Source: Chloroflexi bacterium OHK40 (GTDB lineage: Bacteria > Chloroflexota > Chloroflexia > Chloroflexales > Chloroflexaceae). Taken from it: a stretch of DNA of 64,000 nt. The position numbers and the translations under genes were made by a program. The notes under the pieces are model-generated. The model had not been told where the DNA came from and made no database searches. It saw nothing but the letters and a program-made list of their open reading frames with translations. Every line of letters begins with the position of its first letter. Positions within the stretch are counted from its first letter, which is position 1. Shown here in pieces: positions 1-8,342 of the stretch. Where the stretch lies: NCBI GenBank assembly GCA_004367505.1, contig SFCB01000291.1, positions 1-64,000 of the forward strand. Reading direction: 5' to 3'.

Positions 1-1
1 G

Positions 2-778
2 GGCGACGCCACCTGTGACGCGATGGCCGTCGAGGAGCGCAGCGCGGAGACGGTTGCCCCCGGCACGACCGTCAACCACGACAGTGCACTGCGCTGCACC
101 AATGCACCTAGCAGCGGCGTCTACACCTTTACCGTCGCGATCGAGAATCTGGCCACCAGTGAGGCTGGAATCGTCATCGATCGGCTGCGCCTGACCCACA
201 CGACACCGCGCCCGGGTGGGCAGGGGCCCGAGGCGACCGGTAGCACGACCGATTTGCCACTCAGCCTGGCTCCAGGGGCCAGCGGCGAGGTGACAGTGAG
301 CGGCACCTATACGCTTGTCACCACCGGGGTACGCCAGCACGCCAACCTGCACTTCTGCCTCAGCGGCACCGCCGCCGAGAGCGGCGAGCCATTCGCCCTT
401 GGCGTCAACGCCTTCATCTCGGGCGGCGGCAGCGACGATGACGCTCAGGCGCGGGGCATGCCAGCCGGTCCACCAGCGATCGCTGACGTGCAGCTGGATG
501 TGCGGGCCGCTCGCGCCACCGTTACCTGGAGCACCGACCAGCCCGCCAGCGGGGTGGTGTTCTACCGGGCCGAGGGCGATGACGAGGACCGGACAGCGCG
601 CGGCGAACTCTGCGCGGCCACCCAGCAGCACCAAGTCGAGATCGGCGGGCTCGACCCGACCACCGCCTACACCTTCAGCATCAGCTCCCGCGGGATTACC
701 GGTGCCGCAGCGGCCACGGCGCGCGCCAGCTTCGTCACACCCCGGGCCCAGGTCTTTCTGCCGGTGCTCCAGCCGTAG
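2..778 (+). CDS. Secreted protein with C-terminal fibronectin-III-like domain (5' end missing)
   Basis: The open frame runs in from the left edge, so the start lies outside the window; an internal ATG at 23 is not supported by a ribosome binding site. The visible 258 residues hold one beta-rich segment (about 15-130, with repeated CT/CL cysteines) and then a fibronectin type III-like domain (about 155-245: PAIADVQLDV, TVTWSTDQPASGVVFY, VEIGGLDPTTAYTF). The protein ends VFLPVLQP, an ending resembling the F/Y-L-P-hydrophobic tails I recall on many exported Chloroflexota proteins. Probably extracellular and binding or structural. No catalytic motif is visible in this part. Confidence 0.6.
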   Translation, partial: GDATCDAMAVEERSAETVAPGTTVNHDSALRCTNAPSSGVYTFTVAIENLATSEAGIVIDRLRLTHTTPRPGGQGPEATGSTTDLPLSLAPGASGEVTVSGTYTLVTTGVRQHANLHFCLSGTAAESGEPFALGVNAFISGGGSDDDAQARGMPAGPPAIADVQLDVRAARATVTWSTDQPASGVVFYRAEGDDEDRTARGELCAATQQHQVEIGGLDPTTAYTFSISSRGITGAAAATARASFVTPRAQVFLPVLQP

Positions 779-970
779 GGGGCCTGCAAACCCGGTTTGA
801 TCGGGTGCGCGACGTTGTGCTGCACAGGGGCATGCGGCCCCTCCGAGCCCCCGCCGATGCACCCGATCCAGCGGGACGTGATAGGAGTTCGGATCGGCGG
901 GGCAGATCCGCGAGGCGAGGAGCACGAAACCAGACATCCCCGGCCTTTTGCGGCGCCAGCCCCCCGCCAG
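779..970. terminator. Structured intergenic region with a long-range inverted repeat
   Basis: A perfect 10-bp inverted repeat, GATCGGGTGC at 799-808 and GCACCCGATC at 859-868, encloses a second smaller stem (AGGGGC / GCCCCT). Just before it lies CAAACC-C-GGTTTG (787-799). It sits directly after the stop codon at 778, so a transcription terminator or stabilising 3' structure is the simplest reading. No U-tract follows. Confidence 0.4.
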
Positions 971-1071
971 GAGCCTATCCGAAAGATCCTCGCATGCCCC
1001 CACCGGGAGGCTCTGGGAGGGCCTGGCCCTCCCAGAGCCTCTCTGGACAACCAGGGTATCCGGAAAGGCTC
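971..1071. mobile_element. MITE-like element with GAGCCT..TCCG inverted ends
   Basis: A 101-bp palindromic element. The left end reads GAGCCTATCCGAAAG and the right end, read inward on the other strand, GAGCCTTTCCGGATA, giving about a 13-bp imperfect terminal inverted repeat. The centre is a perfect 13-bp hairpin, GGCTCTGGGAGGG (1009-1021) with CCCTCCCAGAGCC (1027-1039). It has no coding capacity and abuts the stop codon of the DUF4332 gene (1072-1074). The ends resemble those of IS4/IS5-class insertion sequences but no family can be assigned from this window. Confidence 0.55.
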
Positions 1072-1554
1072 TCAGTACACCTCGCCGTTGCCCCCGAAGA
1101 AGATGACCTGGGGAAGCGAGCGGGCGTGGTCGATCCAGCCCTTGAGTACTCTGGCCGATGGAAGGCGCTTAACGAGCCCGAGCTCGGCGTTGGCCCGCTG
1201 GAGCTGAGGCAACAGGTCATCGGGGTTGCGGAAGGCCAGGTCGGGCACGGTCGTCACGCCGGCAGCCGTCAGCAGGCGCGCGCTGATCCAGGAGACTCCG
1301 TCCACGCGCTCCAGATCCATCATATAGAGCGCCTGTAGCAACTCCACCTGGTCGAGCCCGGTGGCGGCACAGAGGGCCTCGCGGGCCTCGGGCCGGGCGG
1401 CACGATCGAGCAAGGTAGCATTGTCGGCGATCCCGTGGTCCGCAAGCCTGGCCACAAGCTCAGAGCTAAGGCCCTGGATGCTGCGAAGCCTGGTGGCAAA
1501 GCTCACGGCGCCACCGGTGCGGATGGCCTGGCCCTCGCCAGCTGCCTCGGTCAT
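1072..1554 (-). CDS. DUF4332 helix-hairpin-helix protein
   Basis: A 160-residue protein of the DUF4332 type, a family with helix-hairpin-helix folds of unknown biochemical role. Visible hallmarks are repeated helical hairpin segments such as IQGLSSELVARLADHGI, MDLERVDGVSWISARLL and AAGVTTVPDLAFRNPDDLL. The start is set by the ribosome binding site: AGGAGGG lies immediately in front of the first of two close ATGs (1560) but seven bases in front of the second (1554), so the second is preferred. It is a single gene and its stop codon touches the MITE-like element at 971-1071. Function unknown; DNA or protein binding is only an inference from the fold. Confidence 0.75.
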   Translation of the reverse strand: MTEAAGEGQAIRTGGAVSFATRLRSIQGLSSELVARLADHGIADNATLLDRAARPEAREALCAATGLDQVELLQALYMMDLERVDGVSWISARLLTAAGVTTVPDLAFRNPDDLLPQLQRANAELGLVKRLPSARVLKGWIDHARSLPQVIFFGGNGEVY

Positions 1555-2010
1555 ACCCATCCCTCCTATGAGTCAGTTCGAGAGCAAGAACCGGAGAACC
1601 GCGAACCCAGAACCGGAGAACCGCGAACCGGAATCGGATACTGCTCAGACGGGCTCTAGCTTTCGGAGCGATGCTCGACTGGCCGGCTGCCGTCACGGGG
1701 CGAACGGCGGGCCTATTGTAGCACGAGGCGGCGCGCCGCTGGGAGGAAGGGACGGTGCGGTGTGACGCAGCGTTCTGCGGGGGCCACACACGCGCAGCAC
1801 CCGGGTACAGACACCCACTCCCGCGCATGCAGAGCAGCCCGCTTGAGCGGGCACAGATCATCCGCGTCCGGGCGAGTTTTGCCGCGTTGGACCGACGCAG
1901 CACGCGGCGCTACGCTCCCTCGCTGACACATGCAGGAGCGGACAGCACGTCTGGCCGGAGCCGTGGTTCACGGCGTTGGGACGTGCTGCTGGCCCGCGCC
2001 CCAAACGGCA
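1555..2010. repeat. Intergenic region with two dispersed repeat fragments
   Basis: No convincing gene in these 456 bases. Positions 1587-1640 carry a short internal tandem, GAACCGCGAAC and GAACCGGAGAACC units, related to the repeats at 20324-20399, 22049-22123 and 55449-55505. Positions 1933-1999 carry GCGGACAGCACGTCTGG followed by GTGGTTCACGGCGTTGGGA, shared with copies near 11719, 20449, 28060 (inverted) and 36180. Confidence 0.6.
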
Positions 2011-2610
2011 CTAGCGTCCCACGATCGTGCGGCGGGTGAAGCGCAGGCGCTGCCAGGCGGTCAGGTGCGAGATTGCGCCGGCGGCAATCACCGCCCATTC
2101 GAGGGGGCGAGCGCCAGGGAGCAGCGGCTGCAACAGCAAGCCGATCAAGAGCAGCGCGAGCTTCTCCTGGCGACCGGCGAGCCCCACATTGGCCGAGCCG
2201 ACCAGGCCAGTGGACTCAGCGCGCGCGCGCACATAGCTCGCCATCACCATGCCGAAGAGCGTAAAGAGCGCCCAGCGCGGATCGACGGCGCCGCTCCAGG
2301 CCGCGCCGAGCAGCACCATAAACTCCACGTAGCGGTCCACCGTATGGTCCAGCACCATGCCATAGGGCGAAGCCATGCCACCAGCCCGCGCCGCGGCCCC
2401 ATCAGCGACATCGGCGAGGCCCACGAGCAGGATGACGCCGATCGTCTGCCAGTAGGCCCCACGGGCGAGGATGTAGCCGGCGAGGATGCCGAGGAGCAGG
2501 CTCAGGGTAGTGAGGGCGTTCGGTGTAAGCCCGAGTTGCAGGCAGAGGCGGCCCAGAGGCAGCGTAACCTCCTCGTAGCGGCCACGGAAGCGGGCCAGGA
2601 TCGGCATCAT
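2011..2610 (-). CDS. CDP-alcohol phosphatidyltransferase family membrane protein
   Basis: A 199-residue integral membrane enzyme of the CDP-alcohol phosphatidyltransferase family, which moves a phosphatidyl group from CDP-diacylglycerol to an alcohol to make phospholipid head groups. The complete family signature D-x2-DG-x2-AR-x8-G-x3-D-x3-D is present, beginning DVADGAAAR and ending in the [12 protein letters not shown] LDHTVD. About five or six hydrophobic helices surround it. It overlaps the upstream PfkB kinase gene in an ATGATG/TGA junction, so the two are translationally coupled. The substrate cannot be read from sequence; the kinase partner makes inositol phosphate attractive (phosphatidylinositol-phosphate synthase type), but this is inference. 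Confidence 0.85.
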   Translation of the reverse strand: MMPILARFRGRYEEVTLPLGRLCLQLGLTPNALTTLSLLLGILAGYILARGAYWQTIGVILLVGLADVADGAAARAGGMASPYGMVLDHTVDRYVEFMVLLGAAWSGAVDPRWALFTLFGMVMASYVRARAESTGLVGSANVGLAGRQEKLALLLIGLLLQPLLPGARPLEWAVIAAGAISHLTAWQRLRFTRRTIVGR

Positions 2611-3515
2611 CGCGCGGTTCCTCCTGCCAGCAGCGTTTCCGTGCGCCGCTCAACCTCGCCGGGAGTGATCGGCGCATCAGGCCCGGTATGCTCGATCCAG
2701 ATCGAGGCCGTAGCGGCCCCCGTGCAGCCCGCAGCGTAGAGATCGCCCGGGTTGCGAAGATAGGCGTGCAGAAAACCGGCCATGTAGGTGTCACCAGCGC
2801 CGGTCGGGTCGCGCGCGTCGGTGGCGTAGGCGGGGATGCGGTACTGGCGCGCGCCATCATCGATGAGCGAGCCGGCCTCGGCGAGCGTGACGATGGCGAT
2901 CGCGCAGCCAAGCGCCCGCAGGCGGGCCACCGCCTCCGGGCCATCGACCCGTGGGTCCACCCCGGTGATCACCTGCGCTTCGAGCTCATTGGCCTTGATC
3001 ACCTGGAAGAGCGGCGCCAGGCGCGCGAGCTCAGGAAGCGGGTGATGCTCTACGCGCCCGTCGGGCCCGATCCGCCGCAGCATGCCCTGCGGGTCGAGCA
3101 GGAGCGGGGCATCGGTAGCGGCCCGGATGCGCTCGATCAGGTCTGGGGGCGTCTCCCCGAGGATGGGCCCGACGATGACCGCCTCGGCCCCGCCGAGTAC
3201 GGCGGGGAGCTCCTCAACCGCATCGGCGCGGCCCAGTACGTCGAGGGTGCGGCCTCCCCGCTCGTCGTAGATCAGCGAGAAACCGCCCGTCTCAGCGCAA
3301 AGCGCGACGTGCGGCTCAACCCCGTAGCGCCGCAGGTCGCCGATCAACCGGGCATGGTAGTCGGCGCCAACCCGACCAACGAGGGCGGTGGGGCGGCCAA
3401 GGCGCGCGAGTGCGAGGCACCCGTTGGTCGAGCAGCCAGAAAGCACCCGCTCCCCCGTCGTGACGGCCGGGGTGCGGATGTAGTCGTACACGGGGTTCCC
3501 AATTGCAACGATCAT
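2607..3515 (-). CDS. PfkB-family carbohydrate kinase
   Basis: A 302-residue sugar or polyol kinase of the ribokinase/PfkB family. The N-terminal MIVAIGNPVYDYIRT strand, the GCSTNGCLALARLG substrate region and the C-terminal PfkB signature DPTGAGDTYMAGF with the catalytic aspartate are all visible. Length matches the family. It is the first gene of a two-gene unit overlapping the CDP-alcohol phosphatidyltransferase. Family members include ribokinases, fructokinases and archaeal-type myo-inositol 3-kinases; given the neighbour, phosphorylation of inositol for lipid synthesis is a reasonable hypothesis, not a demonstrated activity. No strong ribosome binding site precedes the ATG. Confidence 0.85.
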   Translation of the reverse strand: MIVAIGNPVYDYIRTPAVTTGERVLSGCSTNGCLALARLGRPTALVGRVGADYHARLIGDLRRYGVEPHVALCAETGGFSLIYDERGGRTLDVLGRADAVEELPAVLGGAEAVIVGPILGETPPDLIERIRAATDAPLLLDPQGMLRRIGPDGRVEHHPLPELARLAPLFQVIKANELEAQVITGVDPRVDGPEAVARLRALGCAIAIVTLAEAGSLIDDGARQYRIPAYATDARDPTGAGDTYMAGFLHAYLRNPGDLYAAGCTGAATASIWIEHTGPDAPITPGEVERRTETLLAGGTAR

Positions 3516-3956
3516 GGGCGTATGTTAAGCTGATCCGCTGACGCGCTATGCTACCACAAGTGGCCACGAACGCGCCAGTGCTCGGCGGGGGGTGAGTGTG
3601 GCGAAAGTTCCTGCCCACCCACGGGCCGTGGCGCTGAAGCGCGCGGCTCTGGGGCGGCGAAGCCCGCCTGCGCGGGCTCCCAGGGCCGCCGGTGGCGGCC
3701 TGCGCCTCGCTTGCGCGGGGGAGGAGCTGCGCGCGTTACGGCCGTGACACCCTCCGCTTGCGCGGGGGCATGCTGGCGTACACGATCGTACGCCATACCG
3801 GCGGCGTACAGGTGTTGGCGCGTGGGGCCACATCCGTGCCAGGACATGAGGGCGCGGCGCCCTCGTCGCTCCGTTGCAAGCCTCCAGCCCGCGCGTGCAG
3901 GAGGTCCGTAAACAGCCACGACGGCGAGCGGGTGTGCGCTCGCATCCACACGCGCG
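3516..3956. other. Intergenic region, GC-rich repeats only
   Basis: The 441 bases between the kinase start and the fumarylacetoacetase stop hold no credible gene. They contain GC-rich near-palindromes (GCCCGCCTGCGCGGGC near 3661-3676 and GCTTGCGCGGGGG near 3709) of the same style as the dispersed repeats elsewhere in the window. The short frames here carry no family signature. Confidence 0.5.
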
Positions 3957-5219
3957 TCAGCCCTGGGCGGGCAGCACGCGCCCTGTCGCCTCCCCAAAAC
4001 CGACGCGATAGCCATCGCCTTGAGCCCAACCCGTCAGCGTCAGCAGGTCGCCGTCCTCGAGCCAGATCCGCGTCTCGCCATTCGGGAGCGTGAGCGGCTC
4101 GGTGCCGCGCCAGGCCAACTCCAGCAGGCAACCACGGCTCTCACGCTCAGGCCCGCTGATCGTGCCTGAGGCCAGCAAGTCGCCCGGGCGCAAGTTACAC
4201 CCACCGACGGTATGGTGGGCGAGCTGCTGGGCCATGCTCCAGTAGAGGTGGCGAGCGTTGCTGCGAGCGATGCGGGCAGGGTCGGCCATGGTGGGCGACT
4301 GGATCAGCACATCGAGGGTGATGTCGAAGGCGCCGGGCCCCTGCTGGCGCAGGTAGGGCAGCGGCTCGGGCTCCTGGGGCTCCCCGGCCACACGGAAGGG
4401 CTCGAGCGCGTCGAGGGTGACCACCCAGGGTGAGATGGTGGTGCAGAAATTTTTGGCGAGGAAGGGGCCGAGCGGCTGATACTCCCAGGCCTGGATGTCG
4501 CGGGCGCTCCAATCGTTCACGAGTACGAGGCCGAAGATCTGCTCCTCGGCCCGCTCGATCGGCACCGGCTCGCCAAGGGGGTTACCGGGGCCAACGAAGA
4601 AGCCGAGCTCCAGCTCGAAGTCGAGCTGGCGAGTAGGCCCGAACAGGGGTGCGCCTCCGTCAGGCGGGCGGAGCTGCCCCCATGGCCGGCGTACAGCGGC
4701 CCCGCTCAGCACGATCGAGCTGCTGCGCCCGTGATAGCCCACCGGCAGGTGACGCCAGTTCGGGAGCAGGGGGTTCTCGCCGCCACGGAACATCGCGCCG
4801 ACGTTGCTGGCGTGGAAGCGTGAGGAGTAGAAGTCGGTGTAGTCGCCAATCTCGGCGGGCAGCAGCAACTCCACCGCACCCATGGGCCACAGGGCTGCCT
4901 CGCGCAGGGCGGGGGTGTCGCGCAGGGCGGGCTCGTTGGCGTCGAGCAGGTGGGCAGCCACGGCGCGGGCGGCGCGCCAGGCGGGCCGACCAAGGGCCAT
5001 GAGCGCGTTGAGAGACGGGCGAGCGAAAACAGCCCGGCCATCCAGGGGCGTGCCACGGAAGTGGCCAGCCTCCTCGAGCGCGGCCATATCGAGCACGTAG
5101 TCGCCGATTGCCACACCGACCCGGCCCGGGCCACCGGCGCGCGGGCGAAAGACGCCGAAGGGCAGGTTCTGGATGGGGAAGTGCGAGTCGGGCGCAACCT
5201 CGACAAAGGAGCGGAGCAT
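3957..5219 (-). CDS. fahA: Fumarylacetoacetase
   Basis: A 420-residue fumarylacetoacetate hydrolase, the last enzyme of tyrosine/homogentisate breakdown, splitting 4-fumarylacetoacetate to fumarate and acetoacetate. The full-length two-domain architecture is present: an N-terminal SH3-like region starting FVEVAPDSHFPIQNLPFGVF and a catalytic FAH domain with YTDFYSSRFHASNVGAMFRG, LLPNWRHLPVGYHGR, the metal-binding FELELGFFVG segment and NDWSARDIQAWEY. Length equals the eukaryotic-type enzyme. GAGG seven bases before the ATG supports the start. No other homogentisate-pathway gene is next to it; the co-oriented upstream gene encodes an unrecognised 313-residue protein. Confidence 0.95.
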   Translation of the reverse strand: MLRSFVEVAPDSHFPIQNLPFGVFRPRAGGPGRVGVAIGDYVLDMAALEEAGHFRGTPLDGRAVFARPSLNALMALGRPAWRAARAVAAHLLDANEPALRDTPALREAALWPMGAVELLLPAEIGDYTDFYSSRFHASNVGAMFRGGENPLLPNWRHLPVGYHGRSSSIVLSGAAVRRPWGQLRPPDGGAPLFGPTRQLDFELELGFFVGPGNPLGEPVPIERAEEQIFGLVLVNDWSARDIQAWEYQPLGPFLAKNFCTTISPWVVTLDALEPFRVAGEPQEPEPLPYLRQQGPGAFDITLDVLIQSPTMADPARIARSNARHLYWSMAQQLAHHTVGGCNLRPGDLLASGTISGPERESRGCLLELAWRGTEPLTLPNGETRIWLEDGDLLTLTGWAQGDGYRVGFGEATGRVLPAQG

Positions 5220-5333
5220 AGGGCACCTCGGGGTTTGAGCAAGGGCCGTGCACCAGGATCGGCGAACCGCAAGTGGAAGCGTTCCGGGCGCTCCAACCCA
5301 CAGAGACGACTCAACCGTTCCGAGCGAGGCGTT

Positions 5334-5421
5334 CTATGAAACCAGGTTTCGCTTCCGGCAGCTCGGAGACGTAGCACGCCGCATTCCTGCGCGGGCGCCT
5401 GAACGATGCGTATGGTTCCAT
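5334..5421. repeat. Dispersed CTATGAAACCA repeat, copy 1
   Basis: This stretch starts CTATGAAACCA and continues with TTTCGCTTCCGGCAGCTCGG, then ends TATGGTTCCAT next to the stop codon of the 313-residue protein gene. Recognisably similar sequence occurs at 49857-49945 and, inverted, at 58300-58364. All three copies are intergenic. Confidence 0.5.
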
Positions 5422-6363
5422 TTAGAGGATGCGCAGGGCGCGCAGGTCGTCGCGGGGCTCATCGAAGCTACAGCTACCGTAGCCGATCAGCGCCTCCGCG
5501 CGGAGCCGGGCTACCTCGGCGGTAGGCGCAACCAGCTCGCGCCAGGCCAGGCCATCGTCGGCAAAACGGAACGAGCCCGGGTCTTCGTCGGCGAGGATGG
5601 CGGCCACCTCGGCGGCTTGTAGCCCGTGCAGATGGGCGAGGATACCGGCCACGAACACATTGACGAAGCCGTGCATCGGCGTCGCCACCTCGGCCCGGTA
5701 CTGCCGGAAGGGGTGGTGCAGCCCAGCGGTGCATTTGAGTGCCAGGCCAGCGTCGCGGGCGGCCACCAGGGCAGCGGCCAGTTGGTCAGGGGAAGGGAAG
5801 GCGTCGGCAGTCACCCCGCCGGCCCGAAGCTTGAGGCCGGCGGGAGGCCCGCCGCAGGCGTTGTGGGCGGCGAGCGCGGCCACCGTCGCATGAACCGCCT
5901 CCTCCCAGCCCGGCTCGGCCGGGTGAACCGCCGGCTCGCAGAAGAGGCGCAAGCCGGCGGCGCGGGCCAACTCGGTGGCCGTCGCGAGGATCGCGCCCGG
6001 GGGGCCAGGCGGCAGCGGCAGCTCCAGCACCTCGGCGGCCACAACGGGCCCGTGGCGGGCGCGGAGCGCGTGCAGGCGGGCCAGATCGGCGGAGAGATCG
6101 CCGGGAGCAGCAGCGATCGCGGGCGCGCGGCGCGCGATCACGGTGAGGGCGAGCGGTGGACCAGCGGCGAAGAGCGGCACCAGGGGATCGAGCTCGGCCA
6201 GACGGGAGGCTGGGCAGAGGAACCGGCCGAGCATCCACGCATCGGGGCCGCCACGGTAGGCGGCATAGTTGCGGAGGGCCGGCTCAAGGGGCAGACTGGC
6301 GGGCGGGAAGAGGCCAGCGTAGTCGATCAGTTGTTCCAGGAGCGCGCGCAGGCTGGCAGGCAT
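5422..6363 (-). CDS. Conserved hypothetical protein (LIDYAGLFPPA family)
   Basis: A 313-residue soluble protein I recognise only as a conserved, uncharacterised family. Distinctive segments are LLEQLIDYAGLFPPA near the N-terminus, RNYAAYRGGPDAWMLGRFLCP, and a C-terminal KCTAGLHHPFR followed by PMHGFVNVFVAGILAHLHG. Alternating hydrophobic strands (VVAAEVLELPL, GLRLFCEPAV, LKCTAGLHH) suggest a TIM-barrel-like enzyme with conserved histidines, but no function should be assumed. It lies upstream of and co-oriented with fumarylacetoacetase, with 202 bases and a repeat between them. GTGAGG seven bases before the ATG supports the start. Confidence 0.75.
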   Translation of the reverse strand: MPASLRALLEQLIDYAGLFPPASLPLEPALRNYAAYRGGPDAWMLGRFLCPASRLAELDPLVPLFAAGPPLALTVIARRAPAIAAAPGDLSADLARLHALRARHGPVVAAEVLELPLPPGPPGAILATATELARAAGLRLFCEPAVHPAEPGWEEAVHATVAALAAHNACGGPPAGLKLRAGGVTADAFPSPDQLAAALVAARDAGLALKCTAGLHHPFRQYRAEVATPMHGFVNVFVAGILAHLHGLQAAEVAAILADEDPGSFRFADDGLAWRELVAPTAEVARLRAEALIGYGSCSFDEPRDDLRALRIL

Positions 6364-6557
6364 AGAGCAACCTCACCCCGCCGGGCGACGGCGCTAGCGG
6401 CGGGCATTGTGCGGTGGGCCTGCGCCTATTGTAGCGCACCGGCGGGCCCGTGCGATCAGCATGCCACCAGCCAGGTGGAGGCTCACCGAGCGCCAGCCGG
6501 TGCGCCGGTTGGGGTGCTCCTCGTGGGCGCCCTGTGGCGAATGTTCGCTATGAGGCG

Positions 6558-7037
6558 CTACTCGGGCACGGAGCCCTGTGGCATGTGCGATCCATCGCGG
6601 CGGGGCGTTCTACTCTGGCGGCTGGCGAGCCCGGAGGCGGCGCGCAGGCCGAGGTAGAGCAGAAAACCCAGCGGGCCGAGCATCAGGATCAAGAAGAGCA
6701 CGGGGGCCATGAGCCAGGGGCTGATGCGCCGTTCGCGGCTCTCCAGGTAGGCCCAGCGGCCCACGAGCAGGTCGAAGGCGAGAAAGTGGGCCCACGCGAT
6801 GGTGGCGCCTTCAGGCGTGCCGAGCAGCGCGGCCACACCAGCGAGCTCCGGGCTGCTCACGGCTGCGAAGAGCGGCCCGATGCGGGGCAACACAAGCGCG
6901 GCATAGATCAGCGCGGGCAGGGCGGCCACGAGCGGCGAAGCGATCACCCGGCGGGTGAGCGACCAGCCGGGCAGGAAGATCATCAGTAGCCAGAACGGCA
7001 TCACCGTGAGGTTCGATAGCGCAAAGATCATGTCCAC
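6558..7037 (-). CDS. ABA4-like (DUF4281) integral membrane protein
   Basis: A 159-residue four-helix membrane protein of the ABA4-like/DUF4281 family, named after the plant protein needed for neoxanthin synthesis; bacterial members are uncharacterised. Visible features are the N-terminal FALSNLTVMPFWLLMIFLPGW helix, WAHFLAFDLLVGRWAYLES and a final LGPLGFLLYLGLR helix. A GTG at 7037 is chosen because GAGGAG lies exactly seven bases upstream; the longer frame would begin in the inverted repeat at 7094-7143. It is co-oriented with, and downstream of, another multi-span membrane protein. A link to carotenoids cannot be judged here. Confidence 0.75.
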   Translation of the reverse strand: MDMIFALSNLTVMPFWLLMIFLPGWSLTRRVIASPLVAALPALIYAALVLPRIGPLFAAVSSPELAGVAALLGTPEGATIAWAHFLAFDLLVGRWAYLESRERRISPWLMAPVLFLILMLGPLGFLLYLGLRAASGLASRQSRTPRRDGSHMPQGSVPE

Positions 7038-7093
7038 GGGCGTGCTCCTCGTGATTTGTTCTACCAGATACATGTGGTGTCCCGCACGATCCG

Positions 7094-7143
7094 CCACCGC
7101 TCCACCGCTCTGCAGGCCGATCTGGAGCGCGGTGGAGCGGTGG
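7094..7143. terminator. Perfect 15-bp inverted repeat between two membrane protein genes
   Basis: CCACCGCTCCACCGC at 7094-7108 pairs perfectly with GCGGTGGAGCGGTGG at 7129-7143 around a 20-base loop. It lies after the stop of the 340-residue membrane protein and before the start of the ABA4-like gene on the same strand, so it could attenuate read-through. No T-run follows. Confidence 0.55.
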
Positions 7144-7223
7144 GAGTTGAGCCAAGGCGTTGCCAGCACGTCGATGTGGGATGCGTCGTTCGCTGCGACC
7201 AGGCGAGCAGCCGGAGCGCGACC

Positions 7224-8246
7224 CTACGGCTGTTCTCCAGACTGCAGGGCCTGCGGCGCATCATCGCTCCCAGGTGCGGTAGCCCTGGCGTGGATCAGTA
7301 CGACACCGGCGGCGAGCACGGCCGCCGCGATCAACCCGGCCAGGGCGCCAAGAGTGAGCCCGTCGGGCTGGAGCAGCGGCTGATCCCGCAGGGCCTGCCA
7401 GGTAACGAGCACCACGAGGCCGAGGTGGGCGGCGGCGCCGATGACGAGCAAGGCAAGTTTATGGCCCACCCGCAGCCCACCGGCGCGGAGTTGCAGCAGC
7501 AGAAAGCCGAGCAGCGGGATCGTCTGCGCGCCATGGATGCCGACGAAGTGGCCGATTCGCAGGTCGCCGTGTTCGGTGCTCCAGCCGAGCAGAGGCAAGC
7601 CAGGCCCCCCGTCGAGGCCGCCGACGGTGTGGGCGCCAATCAGGTCGAGTTGCTGGCCAGCAGCGAGCATGGCCTGCTGCGTAGCGTTGGGCGACGGCAT
7701 CAGGAAGCCCTGGGTGAGGCCCACGAGGGTAATGAGCATCCCGAGGCGCACGCTCCAGGCCAGCACCCGGTTTGGCATGGGCTGCACGAGCAAGAGAATG
7801 ACCCCCACAACTGTGACGAGCCAGAAGAGCATGATCGACACGCTCATGATCTGCCAGAGGGCGGCGTCGAAGGGCGTGGCAACATTGAAGTGCATCGGGA
7901 CGCCACGAGTGGCCTGGAGCGCGAGCAGCACAATCTCCAGGGTGAGGATCGCGCCGGTAGCGTGGGCCACGAACTGGGCCAGGCGGGGGCGCCTGGTGAT
8001 CAGCGGCAAGATCCAGAGCAGCGTGGCTCCGTAGAGCAAGAGCGAGATGCCAAACTTGGTGCTCTTGGCCCAGTTGGGCATACCGAGCACGATCCGCGGG
8101 TCGACGATCATGCCCACGCTGCCCACAAGGAGCAGCCCCAGGCTCGCGATTACGAAGATCACCAGGGTCGGGTTGAAGCGCCACGCGCGGTGGAGCCAGT
8201 GGTCCGGACGAGCCGGCATAGGCCGGGCCGATGCCTGAGTGGTCAT
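7224..8246 (-). CDS. Multi-span membrane protein of unknown function
   Basis: A 340-residue integral membrane protein with eight or nine predicted helices, for example TLVIFVIASLGLLLVGSVGM, FGISLLLYGATLLWILPLI, IMLFWLVTVVGVILLLV and LTLGALAGLIAAAVLAAGVV. A loop with GHFVGIHGAQTIPLL carries conserved-looking histidines that could bind a metal or cofactor. GGAAAGG five bases before the ATG supports the start. It precedes the ABA4-like gene on the same strand and may be co-transcribed despite the hairpin between them. I do not recognise a characterised family. Confidence 0.7.
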   Translation of the reverse strand: MTTQASARPMPARPDHWLHRAWRFNPTLVIFVIASLGLLLVGSVGMIVDPRIVLGMPNWAKSTKFGISLLLYGATLLWILPLITRRPRLAQFVAHATGAILTLEIVLLALQATRGVPMHFNVATPFDAALWQIMSVSIMLFWLVTVVGVILLLVQPMPNRVLAWSVRLGMLITLVGLTQGFLMPSPNATQQAMLAAGQQLDLIGAHTVGGLDGGPGLPLLGWSTEHGDLRIGHFVGIHGAQTIPLLGFLLLQLRAGGLRVGHKLALLVIGAAAHLGLVVLVTWQALRDQPLLQPDGLTLGALAGLIAAAVLAAGVVLIHARATAPGSDDAPQALQSGEQP

Positions 8247-8342
8247 GGGGGCCTTTCCTTTGAGGTGAGCAAACGGAAGATGAGAGCGGTCCAGACGCCC
8301 CGGTGGGGCGCCGCGTCGCGGGGAGGGCCTTCTGACGCGCCA

